Assembly: GCF_016213215.1 (NCBI RefSeq)
Contig: NZ_JACRAW010000159.1
Location: forward strand, 1-64,000
Source: Bradyrhizobium sp.
GTDB taxonomy: Bacteria; Pseudomonadota; Alphaproteobacteria; Rhizobiales; Xanthobacteraceae
Reading direction: 5' to 3'
DNA length: 64,000 nt
The position numbers and the translations under genes are program-made. The notes below the pieces were generated by a model that made no database searches, was not told the origin of the DNA, and worked only from the letters and a program-made list of their open reading frames with translations. How positions within the stretch are numbered: position 1 is the stretch's first letter; every line of letters begins with the position of its first letter. Below are positions 44,492-52,922 of this stretch, in pieces.

Positions 44492-44773
44492 ATGCAACTC
44501 GACAACCGCATTCGTGAACTGATCGCCATTGGCACCGCCATCGGCGCCAATTGTCATACCTGTCTCGAATATCACACCAAGAAAGCCCGCGACCAAGGCG
44601 TCCCTGAGGACGAGATCGCTCAAGCCGTCGAGGTCGGAAAATCAATACGAGCGGGGGCGCACGGGAGCATCGACCGACTGGTGAATGAGCTCATGGGCGA
44701 GCGATCCGCCGTACGCAAGCAGGCGGACAGCTGCTGCGGGGCCGGCACCGTCGAAGCAGCAACACCCGGCTGA
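44492..44773 (+). CDS. AhpD-like carboxymuconolactone decarboxylase family protein
   Basis: 93 residues. GANCHTCLEYHTKKA is the AhpD-type Cys-x-x-Cys-x-x-x-His redox motif of this helical fold, so a peroxidase or disulfide reductase role is more likely than decarboxylation. The C-terminal tail has a Cys pair (DSCCGAG). AAAGGAGA precedes the ATG. Lies 59 bases after the sigma factor gene. Confidence 0.9.
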   Translation: MQLDNRIRELIAIGTAIGANCHTCLEYHTKKARDQGVPEDEIAQAVEVGKSIRAGAHGSIDRLVNELMGERSAVRKQADSCCGAGTVEAATPG

Positions 44774-45787
44774 GCCGTGACGCTGAATAGGCGTGTCGAG
44801 CCGTGTCCTGCAACGCGCCGGACCTGTCGCGCCGCATCGGCTCGGCTCGACACTGATCTTGCACCCGGGGACCTGGTTCATGGGCCCTCGGATGCAGGTC
44901 CTTTCATTCTGGGCGCCGGCGAACTTCCCCATCGTCTTCAATGACATCGTGGGCGCGCTGCTGTTCGGGTGCACGGTACCGAAAATCAGGACTGCTGACG
45001 GAGATCCATCCGGCGCGCGCCGCTGCCCGCGGCGGCATCGGAATGCGCCCATTCGAGACCGCGCTCGCCTGCCGGCAGAAATCAAGGAGGCGGGGCGTGA
45101 TCGACGAAACGACCTTTTTCAGATCGATCAGCCCAATGGTCTCAAACTACCTCCGGGAACGAATCTAAAGAGCATCGTCCGATGATCATCAGCCAATTCA
45201 AGATCGGCCCGACGAAGTGACCTCTGCAATCCCAGCAGCCTCAACCCGGGAAAATACGGACGTTGTAAATCCGAGCGAAACGTCCGGCGATGACGCGCAG
45301 CGAATCGTTTGCCTGGTGCAGCGTTCGAAGCTGCTTTCATCCTTCGTCGCTTGATTCTTCCGCGTTACGGAATTGTGAGAAGGTCTGCGTTCAGGACCGG
45401 CACGCAGTGTCGATTACGCCAGCATGGCTACTGCAGACGAGAAGATAGAATATTTGTGTCCATTCTGGAACGGTAAACGATGCATTAATTGCGTTGCTCG
45501 CGTTCAACAAAACTCGCGCACGTCGAACGCTGAACAGATCATACGAAGCCGGTCAGCCAAGCGGCCAATTTCGCTACCGCTGTGCCGTCGACTCCGCCCG
45601 CAGCAGCGGTAGCCATGCGCAGCCGCGTTCTCTGCGCCGAAACTGAACGCAATCTGTATGTTCATATATCGAGATCTAACGATGCGCCGAACGCATGGCG
45701 GCCGCCGTCTTCGCGAAGATCGAGTTCTTGATCTGGCGCAATGCGACAAAGGTCGTAGGGGATCAACCTTCGACTCAGGGGGAAACG
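44774..45787. other. 1-kb gap before the molybdoenzyme operon
   Basis: No gene is confidently seen. A frame at 44793-45185 (HPGTWFMGPRMQVLSFWAP, NDIVGALLFGC) has some protein-like character in its first half but no known family and no ribosome site. The last 130 bases carry an ArsR-like site (45663-45683) and should hold the promoter of the next operon. AGGGGG at about 45777-45782 serves the next start. Confidence 0.4.
45663..45683. promoter_or_regulatory. Putative ArsR operator upstream of the molybdoenzyme operon
   Basis: catatatcgagatctaacgat agrees with the first arsR site in 16 of 21 bases, including the first eight in a row. It lies 104 bases before the first gene of the operon. This is direct sequence support for arsenic control of that operon. 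Confidence 0.6.
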
Positions 45788-46981
45788 ATGCATAACAACC
45801 AGCTCATCACTGCGAGCTTTGAGAAGTTCGCTCCCAACGAGCCGGTTCGGTTTGCATCCGAAGCCTGCCTCATCGTGCGCCGGCCAGGTTCCCGTTGCAG
45901 CGTGTGCCGCGAGGTATGTCCAGCTGCGGCCCTTACCGGAACCGAATGGTCGATCAACATTGAGCCCGATCGTTGCGTAGGGTGCGGTCTTTGCGCAGCC
46001 GAGTGTCCGACCGGGGCGTTACAGGTCGACGGGTGCTCGCCACTCGCTGACAATTTAGCCGGCGACTCCATTCTGCTTGAATGTCGTCGTGTTGCGCCGG
46101 CTGATCGCGATCCCGATGCAATTGTTGTCTCGTGTCTTGGCGGTTTGACGGCGGTCGACATTCTCGACGCCGTCGCGGCTGATTCCAAAAGGGACGTCAC
46201 TCTCATCGATCACGGCTGGTGCGAGCAGTGCGCGGTAGCTCAATGCGCTGCGCCTTGGCGGTCTGCGCTCGATGAATCGCGGTCCTTACTTAATTCTGTC
46301 GAACCGTCTCTCGGGGACAGGCTGACCGTCGAAACAAGGTTCTTGTCGAACGACCTGGCGCAGCCGATCGTTGCTTCCCTGCGGCCGGACAAGCAGGTCG
46401 GGCGTCGGGACTTCTTGAGGCGCTTCACCGGCTTGGCGGCAAAGCCGGCTTCGCGAGAGGAATCGCGGCGCATAGTCTTCGGTCGGGGGTACGTCACACC
46501 GCACAAACGGCAGCGAATGCTGGAGTCGATGGGCGCTCTTGCGAGCGCTTATGAGCGGCCGTTCCCGCGCACGCTGATGCCGTCGGTGAAAGTTGCGGAC
46601 GGTTGCGATTTGAAGGGTATCTGCGCAGCCGTGTGCCCGACCGGCGCACTGCGGGTTGAACGCACCAACGACCGATTGGAGCTTCATTTCGAGGCGATGA
46701 AATGCACCGCTTGCGGGCTGTGCGAGCGAAACTGCGCAAACAAAGCGCTGAGCCTTTGGCCGGAAGGTGACGGCGCCGTGGTCAGGAGCGAGGTGATCGT
46801 ATCCTCGCGGCCGACGGCTGTGTGTCCCGGTTGCGGGGACAGCTTCCCGCAAACCGCCGGCGATCCCTTCTGTCCGAGTTGTACGAAATCAATGGCAGTC
46901 ATGCAGGAGTTGTCGGCCATGAGGCTACGGCCGGCTGTTCATGCGGATCCAATGCCCGCGCGCGCGGGCGAGGAGGGCTAA
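45788..46981 (+). CDS. Multi-cluster Fe-S protein, possible ArxB'-like
   Basis: 397 residues. Cysteine groups: CSVCREVC and CVGCGLCAAEC (residues 37-73), a middle segment with GWCEQCAVAQC, then GCDLKGICAAVC and CTACGLCERNC, and a C-terminal zinc-ribbon-like CPGCGDSF...FCPSC. So four ferredoxin-like cluster motifs, an extra Cys module and a ribbon in one chain. An RRDFLRRF stretch in the middle looks like a Tat motif but is internal. ATG 45788. It is the first gene of the operon; arxB' in known arx clusters holds that place. Much longer than a simple ferredoxin. Confidence 0.75.
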   Translation: MHNNQLITASFEKFAPNEPVRFASEACLIVRRPGSRCSVCREVCPAAALTGTEWSINIEPDRCVGCGLCAAECPTGALQVDGCSPLADNLAGDSILLECRRVAPADRDPDAIVVSCLGGLTAVDILDAVAADSKRDVTLIDHGWCEQCAVAQCAAPWRSALDESRSLLNSVEPSLGDRLTVETRFLSNDLAQPIVASLRPDKQVGRRDFLRRFTGLAAKPASREESRRIVFGRGYVTPHKRQRMLESMGALASAYERPFPRTLMPSVKVADGCDLKGICAAVCPTGALRVERTNDRLELHFEAMKCTACGLCERNCANKALSLWPEGDGAVVRSEVIVSSRPTAVCPGCGDSFPQTAGDPFCPSCTKSMAVMQELSAMRLRPAVHADPMPARAGEEG

Positions 46982-46982
46982 G

Positions 46983-49448
46983 ATGGGCGAGAACGAATTC
47001 ACCACGAACCGGCGTAAGTTTCTCCAGGCCACCGCTGTAACGGGCGTCGCTGGCGCAGTAGGCAACGTATTGACCGAACCGCCGCAAGCCGAGGCGGCCG
47101 GTACTCCGGCCAAGTCGGAGACAAAGATCGTCAAGAATGTCTGCCATCAATGCCCGGCGCGCTGCGGAATCGACGTCTACGTCACGGACGGCAAAGTGCA
47201 TGCGATCTATGGCACGCTGGATCATCCTATCTCGAACGGCAAACTCTGTCCCAAAGGGCATTTCGGCACATACATCCTGTACGATCCGGACCGCTTTCCC
47301 GGACCGATGAAGCGCACCAATCCCAAGAAGGGGCGCAACGAAGATCCGAAATTCGTGCGGATATCCTGGGACGAGGCGCTCACCACCATCGCTGCGCGGT
47401 TGAACGCCCTGCGCGAGAAGGGGGAGCAGCATCGGTTCGCGCTCCTGACCGGCCGTGGATGGGGCAACAGCGATGCCGGGCTGACAGACAATTTCGGCAA
47501 ATTGTTCGGCACGCCGAATGCGACGCTCGGCCATTCCTCCATGTGTTCGGACGCGAGCAAGCGTGCCAAGCAATTGATGGACGGAAATTACGCCTATAAC
47601 TCCTACGACTATCGCAATACCAACTACCTTCTCAACTTCGGAGCGGCATTTCTCGAAGCGTATCGGCCCTTGAATGCCAACATGCAGGCGTGGGGGTACA
47701 TGCGCACAAAGGCGCCCCGGACCAAGGTCACCGTGGTGGATATCAGGGTCACCACGACGGGGGCGGCCGCGGACCATCTGCTGCTGGTGAAGCCCGGAAC
47801 GGACGGGGCGCTCGCGCTCGCGATCGCGCACGTGATCCTGACCGAAGGACTGTGGGACAAAAAGTTTGTCGGCGACTTTGGCGAAGGAAAGAACCTGTTC
47901 AAGGCCGGCGCCACCTTGGATCCCTCGACGTTCACCGAACGGTGGACGAAGGGACTGATCGAGTGGTGGAACGCTGAAGTCAAGGATCGCACGCCCGAAT
48001 GGGCGGCCGGCATCACGACCATTCCCGCCGCGGACATCGTAAAGGTCGCGCACGAGTTCGGTACGACGAGGCCCGCGATGGCGATCTTCGAGCGGGGACC
48101 GACAACGCACACTAACGCTATCTACAATGGCATGAGCATTCACGCGCTCAACGCCTTGGTCGGCTCGATGTATGCTGTCGGCGGCCTCGCGAACCAGATG
48201 GGCGTGCCTTATGGAGCGCTTCCCTGGAAGGTGGACGATTATATCGACGAGGCCGCAAAGGCCGCCAGCGCCAGGAAGCTTCCGCGGATCGATCGCGTGA
48301 AGACCTCGGAAGGACCGCTATGGTCCAACATGATTCAGGGCATTCCCGACTTCCACATGGAAGGCAAGCCCTACAAGCTCGACACCCTGATGTTCTACCT
48401 GACCAATCCGATGTTCTCGACGCCCGATTGCACGCGCTGGGAGCGTGCGCTGCAGGACATCTTCGTGATCGAAACATCGCCATTTCCCGGTGAAACCGCA
48501 ATGTTCGCCGATCTGATCGTGCCTGACCATACGTATCTGGAGCGGCTGCAGGACACGCCAACCTATCCGTTCCAGGGCTTCCCTCTAGCGGGACTGCGCG
48601 TGCCGGCCGTGAAGCCGGTACACGAAACGAAAGTGTTCGGCGATACCCTCATCGAGATCGGCAAGCGTATCAACGGCAAGATGGGCGAATACTATCGCCA
48701 GGTCGGCAACGTGGAGAACGTGATCCGGGCATTGGCGAAGGGCTTCGAGAAGAATCCGGGCGACAACGGCGTCAACAGCTTCGACACCTGGGTCGAGAAG
48801 GGCGTCTGGTACAGGAAGCCCTATTCGTGGCGCCAGATCAACGGCGAGTTCTTCGAATGGGATGGCTCGGACTATCGCAAGCCCATGACGCCGGAGGACG
48901 TGAAGAAGAAGCTGTTCATGACGGAATCGGGCAAGTTCGAGCTCCGGTCCTCCTATCTCGAGCGTTACGCCGACTTCGTGAACGCAAAGCTTGGTGTTCC
49001 CAAGGACCGGGTCGGCTTCCCGCAATGGCTTCCTCCCAACTATTCGGGAAAGGGTGACCTGTTCCTGGTGACGCCGAAAACGCCGATCCACGCGGAAGGA
49101 CGGAGCGCCAACATTCCGCAGGCGATCTCGATCTATCAGCCCGTATCCGGAGGACGCAACGAGATGTTCCTCGAGATGCATCCGAAGGCTGCCAAGGCGC
49201 GACACATTAAGAATGGCGATCTTGTCCGCATCAAGTCGGACATTGGATCTATCACTGCACGCGTGCATCTGACGCCGGCGGCGCGGCCGGACACGATCGT
49301 CCTGCCGTTCGGCTTCGGCCACTGGGCTCAGGGTCGATGGGCCAAGAACCGTGGCGAGAACGCCTCGGCGATAATTCCAAATGTTTCTGATCCGATCTCC
49401 GGTCTGACCAGCAACTATTCGACCCTGGTTACCGTCGAGAAAGCATAG
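46983..49448 (+). CDS. Molybdopterin oxidoreductase, ArrA/ArxA clade (probable arsenite oxidase)
   Basis: 821 residues, DMSO-reductase family. Tat signal (NRRKFLQATAVTGVAGAVG), so exported folded. The [4Fe-4S] motif is C-x2-C-x3-C-x27-C (Cys 54, 57, 61, 89), the spacing I recall for ArrA/ArxA. TGRGWG (156-161) matches the XGRGWG motif reported for ArxA rather than RGRY of ArrA; HSSMC supplies the probable Mo ligand Cys188; WWNAEVKDRTPEW (328-340) matches a conserved ArrA/ArxA stretch. Length fits ArxA (about 810-830). Its neighbours and the arsenic genes agree. Alternative: a related polysulfide, tetrathionate or sulfite enzyme. Not proven by search. Confidence 0.7.
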   Translation: MGENEFTTNRRKFLQATAVTGVAGAVGNVLTEPPQAEAAGTPAKSETKIVKNVCHQCPARCGIDVYVTDGKVHAIYGTLDHPISNGKLCPKGHFGTYILYDPDRFPGPMKRTNPKKGRNEDPKFVRISWDEALTTIAARLNALREKGEQHRFALLTGRGWGNSDAGLTDNFGKLFGTPNATLGHSSMCSDASKRAKQLMDGNYAYNSYDYRNTNYLLNFGAAFLEAYRPLNANMQAWGYMRTKAPRTKVTVVDIRVTTTGAAADHLLLVKPGTDGALALAIAHVILTEGLWDKKFVGDFGEGKNLFKAGATLDPSTFTERWTKGLIEWWNAEVKDRTPEWAAGITTIPAADIVKVAHEFGTTRPAMAIFERGPTTHTNAIYNGMSIHALNALVGSMYAVGGLANQMGVPYGALPWKVDDYIDEAAKAASARKLPRIDRVKTSEGPLWSNMIQGIPDFHMEGKPYKLDTLMFYLTNPMFSTPDCTRWERALQDIFVIETSPFPGETAMFADLIVPDHTYLERLQDTPTYPFQGFPLAGLRVPAVKPVHETKVFGDTLIEIGKRINGKMGEYYRQVGNVENVIRALAKGFEKNPGDNGVNSFDTWVEKGVWYRKPYSWRQINGEFFEWDGSDYRKPMTPEDVKKKLFMTESGKFELRSSYLERYADFVNAKLGVPKDRVGFPQWLPPNYSGKGDLFLVTPKTPIHAEGRSANIPQAISIYQPVSGGRNEMFLEMHPKAAKARHIKNGDLVRIKSDIGSITARVHLTPAARPDTIVLPFGFGHWAQGRWAKNRGENASAIIPNVSDPISGLTSNYSTLVTVEKA

Positions 49449-49459
49449 GAGAAGCAGCC

Positions 49460-50233
49460 ATGCCACGCTGGGGAATGGTCATCGACCTTGAGAAATGCAC
49501 GGGCTGCCAGGCTTGTACCGCCGCCTGTCAGATGGAGAACTGTCGTCTGCCCGGAGAGATGTGGCAGGACGTCCTGTTCTATAGTGAAGGCGAGTATCCG
49601 AGCGGCAAGCTGACTTGGCTTCCGCGACCGTGCATGCATTGCGAAAATCCGTCGTGCGTAGCGGTTTGTCCGACCGGGGCTGCGTACAAGGCGGAGAACG
49701 GCGCAGTCTTGATAGACTGGGAGAGGTGCATCGGCTGCAAGTACTGCATGATCGCCTGTCCGTATGGCGTTCGCTTCTACGCCGAGGAGAAGCAGAAAAC
49801 GCAACCCGATATCCGCGACGTCTTCCCCGCCAAGGGCGACAAGGTGTGGGATCCGCCGTACAAGATGCCGGAGCAGGTGCAGGATCCGAAACACGGCGTC
49901 GGCGTTCAGCCGAAGAACGTCGTTTCGAAATGCACGTTCTGCTATCACCGGACGAGCAAAGCGCCGACGGGCCTGAAAGACCTTGATCCGAATGACCCCG
50001 CTACGCGGAAGTTCACGCCGGCGTGCGTCGTGACCTGCGCGCCGGGCGCCCGGTATTTTGGTGACCTGGACAACCCCGAAAGCAACGTTCGGAAGTTGAT
50101 CGCGGAGAAGCGGGGCACCCGATTGCTCGATCAAACCGGCAACCGACCGCAAGTGTACTATTTGGCTGGCGAGGCGCCAGTCATTCCCGAAACGCGAAGC
50201 GTTCGGAAGCCCAAACAATCGCCGGAAACCTGA
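49460..50233 (+). CDS. Four-cluster ferredoxin subunit (ArxB/PsrB/NrfC type)
   Basis: 257 residues with four [4Fe-4S] motifs: CTGCQACTAAC, CMHCENPSCVAVC, CIGCKYCMIAC and CTFC...CVVTC. This is the electron-transfer subunit between the molybdoenzyme and the membrane anchor. No signal of its own; it would be carried out with the Tat-exported subunit. Begins 11 bases after the molybdoenzyme stop. Confidence 0.93.
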   Translation: MPRWGMVIDLEKCTGCQACTAACQMENCRLPGEMWQDVLFYSEGEYPSGKLTWLPRPCMHCENPSCVAVCPTGAAYKAENGAVLIDWERCIGCKYCMIACPYGVRFYAEEKQKTQPDIRDVFPAKGDKVWDPPYKMPEQVQDPKHGVGVQPKNVVSKCTFCYHRTSKAPTGLKDLDPNDPATRKFTPACVVTCAPGARYFGDLDNPESNVRKLIAEKRGTRLLDQTGNRPQVYYLAGEAPVIPETRSVRKPKQSPET

Positions 50234-50247
50234 GAATGGAGTGAGCT

Positions 50248-51438
50248 ATGACGAGCGCCACCTACAGCGACGCCTTGGCGCGCTATGCTGATTTCCGCAA
50301 GACGCCGGCCGGTATGGACCTCGCTCTGATGGTTGTCGGAGCTCTGACGGGGGCCGTCGGCCTGGCATACGTGTTCTATAATCTCATGGAGCAAGGGCAT
50401 GCCGCCTTCAACACGTCGAGCGACATGGCCTGGGGAGCACCGATCGCGTTCTATCTGTTTTTCCTTCTGACATCTTCAGGCCTGTCGATCGTGGCATCCC
50501 TCGACAGCGTCTTCGGCTTGCACGTGTTCTATCCGGTCGCCAAGCGGGCCGTGTTTCTGTCCCTGATCTGCCTGATCGCCGGGTTTTCGATACTGGCCCT
50601 CGAAATCGGGCGACCTTTCCGGATGCTGTGGTCTCTGCCGTTCAGCTTCCAGGTTCGCTCACCGATGTGGTGGATGGGGGTCCTGTACTCGATCGATCTG
50701 GTGCTGCTGTTCGTCAAGTTCTATCTGATCCACGTGGGCGACTGGCACAGCCGCCTCAGCCACTTCGTTGCCAAACTCTCGTTCGTCGTGTGCATCCTGG
50801 CGCCAGGCACGCTTGGCCTCGTCTTCGGCATGATGGCGATGCGGCCGGCCTGGTACAGCAACATCATGCCGATGTACTTCATCCTCACCGGCTTCGCGAC
50901 GGCGGTCTCGTTCCTGCTGTTCTTCACGAGTCTGCTGCCGCGGGACAAGACCACTGCACCAAACGTCGACCATCTGTACCACGAGATCTTGCCGCGCTTG
51001 TTCTTCGTCGTGCTGCTGGCCGTGATGGGAATGCGTGCCGGGCAAGTAATTACCGGGCTGTGGAGCAACTATGAGGGCATGGAAGCGAACTGGCTGGAAC
51101 TAAGCTCCCCGTTCTTCTGGATCGAGATCATCGCTGGGTTGCTCATCCCGACGGCGCTGATGGTTTCTGACCGGATACGTCGCGCTCCGATGATCCAGTT
51201 TGTCGCGGCATCGCTCTTTAACATCGGCATCTTCTGCGCCCGTCTCGAATTTCTGATCATCGGCCAGAAGGTGCCGCTCTTCAAAGGCTACTGGGCAGGC
51301 TATGTCGAATACTGGCCATCGATGACGGAATGGATGCTGATTCCAGCCGGTTGCGGTGTCTTCCTTCTGCTCTATGGGGCCGGAAACTGGCTCTTGAGGT
51401 TATCCGAGACAGAATTCGTCGAGAATGGCCGGAGTTGA
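50248..51438 (+). CDS. NrfD/PsrC-type membrane subunit
   Basis: 396 residues, about nine to ten membrane segments, beginning with a long N-terminal cytoplasmic or amphipathic part (ARYADFRKTPAGMDL). The family's quinone-site segments fit (FPFSFQVRSPMWWMGVLYS-like: SFQVRSPMWWMGVLYSIDL). Exchanges electrons with the quinone pool. ATGGAG-type ribosome site. Last gene of the operon; no TorD-like chaperone follows. Confidence 0.92.
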   Translation: MTSATYSDALARYADFRKTPAGMDLALMVVGALTGAVGLAYVFYNLMEQGHAAFNTSSDMAWGAPIAFYLFFLLTSSGLSIVASLDSVFGLHVFYPVAKRAVFLSLICLIAGFSILALEIGRPFRMLWSLPFSFQVRSPMWWMGVLYSIDLVLLFVKFYLIHVGDWHSRLSHFVAKLSFVVCILAPGTLGLVFGMMAMRPAWYSNIMPMYFILTGFATAVSFLLFFTSLLPRDKTTAPNVDHLYHEILPRLFFVVLLAVMGMRAGQVITGLWSNYEGMEANWLELSSPFFWIEIIAGLLIPTALMVSDRIRRAPMIQFVAASLFNIGIFCARLEFLIIGQKVPLFKGYWAGYVEYWPSMTEWMLIPAGCGVFLLLYGAGNWLLRLSETEFVENGRS

Positions 51439-51550
51439 TTGCGGCAGGGGCGGGGACCGCAGTGGAAGCCGCCCCTTCCACACCAATTGCGACGGCATCA
51501 TCACCGCTGCACGCCGCGATCTCAGCAGCCCCTCCGCGCAGAAGCTTTCC

Positions 51551-52105
51551 TTACGTCCAGAGCTTCGCCAAAACATGATCCCACAACCACGTGGTGATCG
51601 TGGCGCCGACATCGCCGAGCATCAGGAGGACCGCCGCCCAAACGAACGCGGAACTGAAATTGGCAAGCTGGAATGGCCAGTAAGACATGTTCAGAATTCC
51701 CGCAGCAATGGGCACGGACGCTCGCAATGGTCCGGAGAAGCGCCCGATGAAGATCGCCGGTACACCCCAACGCTTGATGAACGCTTCGGCGCGACGCAAC
51801 AAGTCTGGATACCTTGAGAATGGCCATGCCCGGATGATCGACCGTTTACATTTGGCTCCGATCCAGTAGGAGAGCCAGTCGCCGAGGGCAGCACCGATCC
51901 CGGCGGCCAGCCAGACCGGGACGAGCTCGAGACCGCTGCCCTTCATCAAAGCGCCAATTCCCACGAGGGCGGCCCAGGACGGCAGGATCAGCGAGACAAA
52001 GGCCAGCGATTCCGCGAACGCCAGAGCAAAGACTATCGGCGCTGCCCAAGCTTCGTGAACCCGCACGAACTCGATGACTTGCCGGCTAAATTCTTCGAGG
52101 GACAT
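51551..52105 (-). CDS. DedA-family membrane protein
   Basis: 184 residues, VTT/SNARE-associated fold. FAESLAFVSLILPSWAALV and GAALGDWLSYWIGAKCK contain the characteristic E and G-x-x-x-G features; IFIGRFSGPLRASVPIAAGI is the R-containing amphipathic loop. Such proteins help move lipid carriers and keep membrane energetics. Converges with the NrfD gene. Confidence 0.9.
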   Translation of the reverse strand: MSLEEFSRQVIEFVRVHEAWAAPIVFALAFAESLAFVSLILPSWAALVGIGALMKGSGLELVPVWLAAGIGAALGDWLSYWIGAKCKRSIIRAWPFSRYPDLLRRAEAFIKRWGVPAIFIGRFSGPLRASVPIAAGILNMSYWPFQLANFSSAFVWAAVLLMLGDVGATITTWLWDHVLAKLWT

Positions 52106-52178
52106 GTCGTTGCCGATCCTCGTCGCGGATGCAGGGCAGGATCATCTTGTCACATCCGTGCGCCAGATGCAGCGAAAG

Positions 52179-52823
52179 TCACGGGGCTTGAACCGCCGGA
52201 TGCAACCTATTCTTCTGCATCAGAAGACTGCCGTCCACGTGTTGCAGCCTCGGGTGTGGAGCAATCCTGGCAAAACCGATTTCCACAAATCCGCGACCCC
52301 TGTAGAGCTTGATAGCGGCGACGTTGTCGGCCCACACGTGAAGGCTCAGGCGGCTTAGTCCGGCTTGCACCGTATGAATCTCGGCCCAGTCGAGCAGACT
52401 CGTGCCGATGCCTCTGCCACGATGGTTGTCGGCCACGGCGATCGCATTGAGCAGCATGCTGCCCCAATCCTGCAATTGCAGCAGCGGTCGAATCTGGGCC
52501 AACCGATCCGACGCGAAGGGAACGAACGGTTCCTCCTTGATAAGGTCAGCCGGAAATACGTTGGCCACGCCAACAATCTGGGCCGACCCGCAGGTCGCGA
52601 CCCAGCAATTCGCATGGGATAGCGGGGAGCCATCTGTCTGTACGGCCGCCGTGACGACGTCAAGAGCGCTCACAAACGGAATCAAATCGTTGAACAGGAA
52701 CTCGTAGAGACCGCCTCCGGCCTGACAAATCAGATGGGCGATGGCCCGGCTGTCCTCGGGTCGCGCGGGCCGATACGCGATGTGTTCATTAATCCGGGAT
52801 TCCTGCGGTGGACCTTGATTCAT
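52179..52823 (-). CDS. GNAT-family N-acetyltransferase
   Basis: 214 residues. Acetyl-CoA site NAIAVADNHRGRGIGTSLLD (motif A), then HVWADNVAAIKLYRGRGFVE, the usual motif B. Substrate unknown. ATG 52823. Lies between DedA and the amidohydrolase, all on the minus strand. Confidence 0.9.
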   Translation of the reverse strand: MNQGPPQESRINEHIAYRPARPEDSRAIAHLICQAGGGLYEFLFNDLIPFVSALDVVTAAVQTDGSPLSHANCWVATCGSAQIVGVANVFPADLIKEEPFVPFASDRLAQIRPLLQLQDWGSMLLNAIAVADNHRGRGIGTSLLDWAEIHTVQAGLSRLSLHVWADNVAAIKLYRGRGFVEIGFARIAPHPRLQHVDGSLLMQKNRLHPAVQAP

Positions 52824-52922
52824 GTGGCTGCAGATCCGTCAACTTCGGCGCAGGGTCGGGCGTGCGCCGAACGGACTACGTGGATTTCCCCTGGTTGGCT
52901 ACCTTGCAAGCGCGATGGTCAG

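Noticed and set aside
46983..49448. Molybdoenzyme as ArrA (respiratory arsenate reductase)
   Set aside because: The GRGWG motif and the arxB'-A-B-C gene order fit ArxA better, and ArrA operons normally have only arrA-arrB without NrfD; not fully excluded.
46983..49448. Molybdoenzyme as AioA arsenite oxidase
   Set aside because: AioA carries a [3Fe-4S] cluster, pairs with a Rieske subunit and has no four-cluster ferredoxin or NrfD partner; the neighbours here differ.
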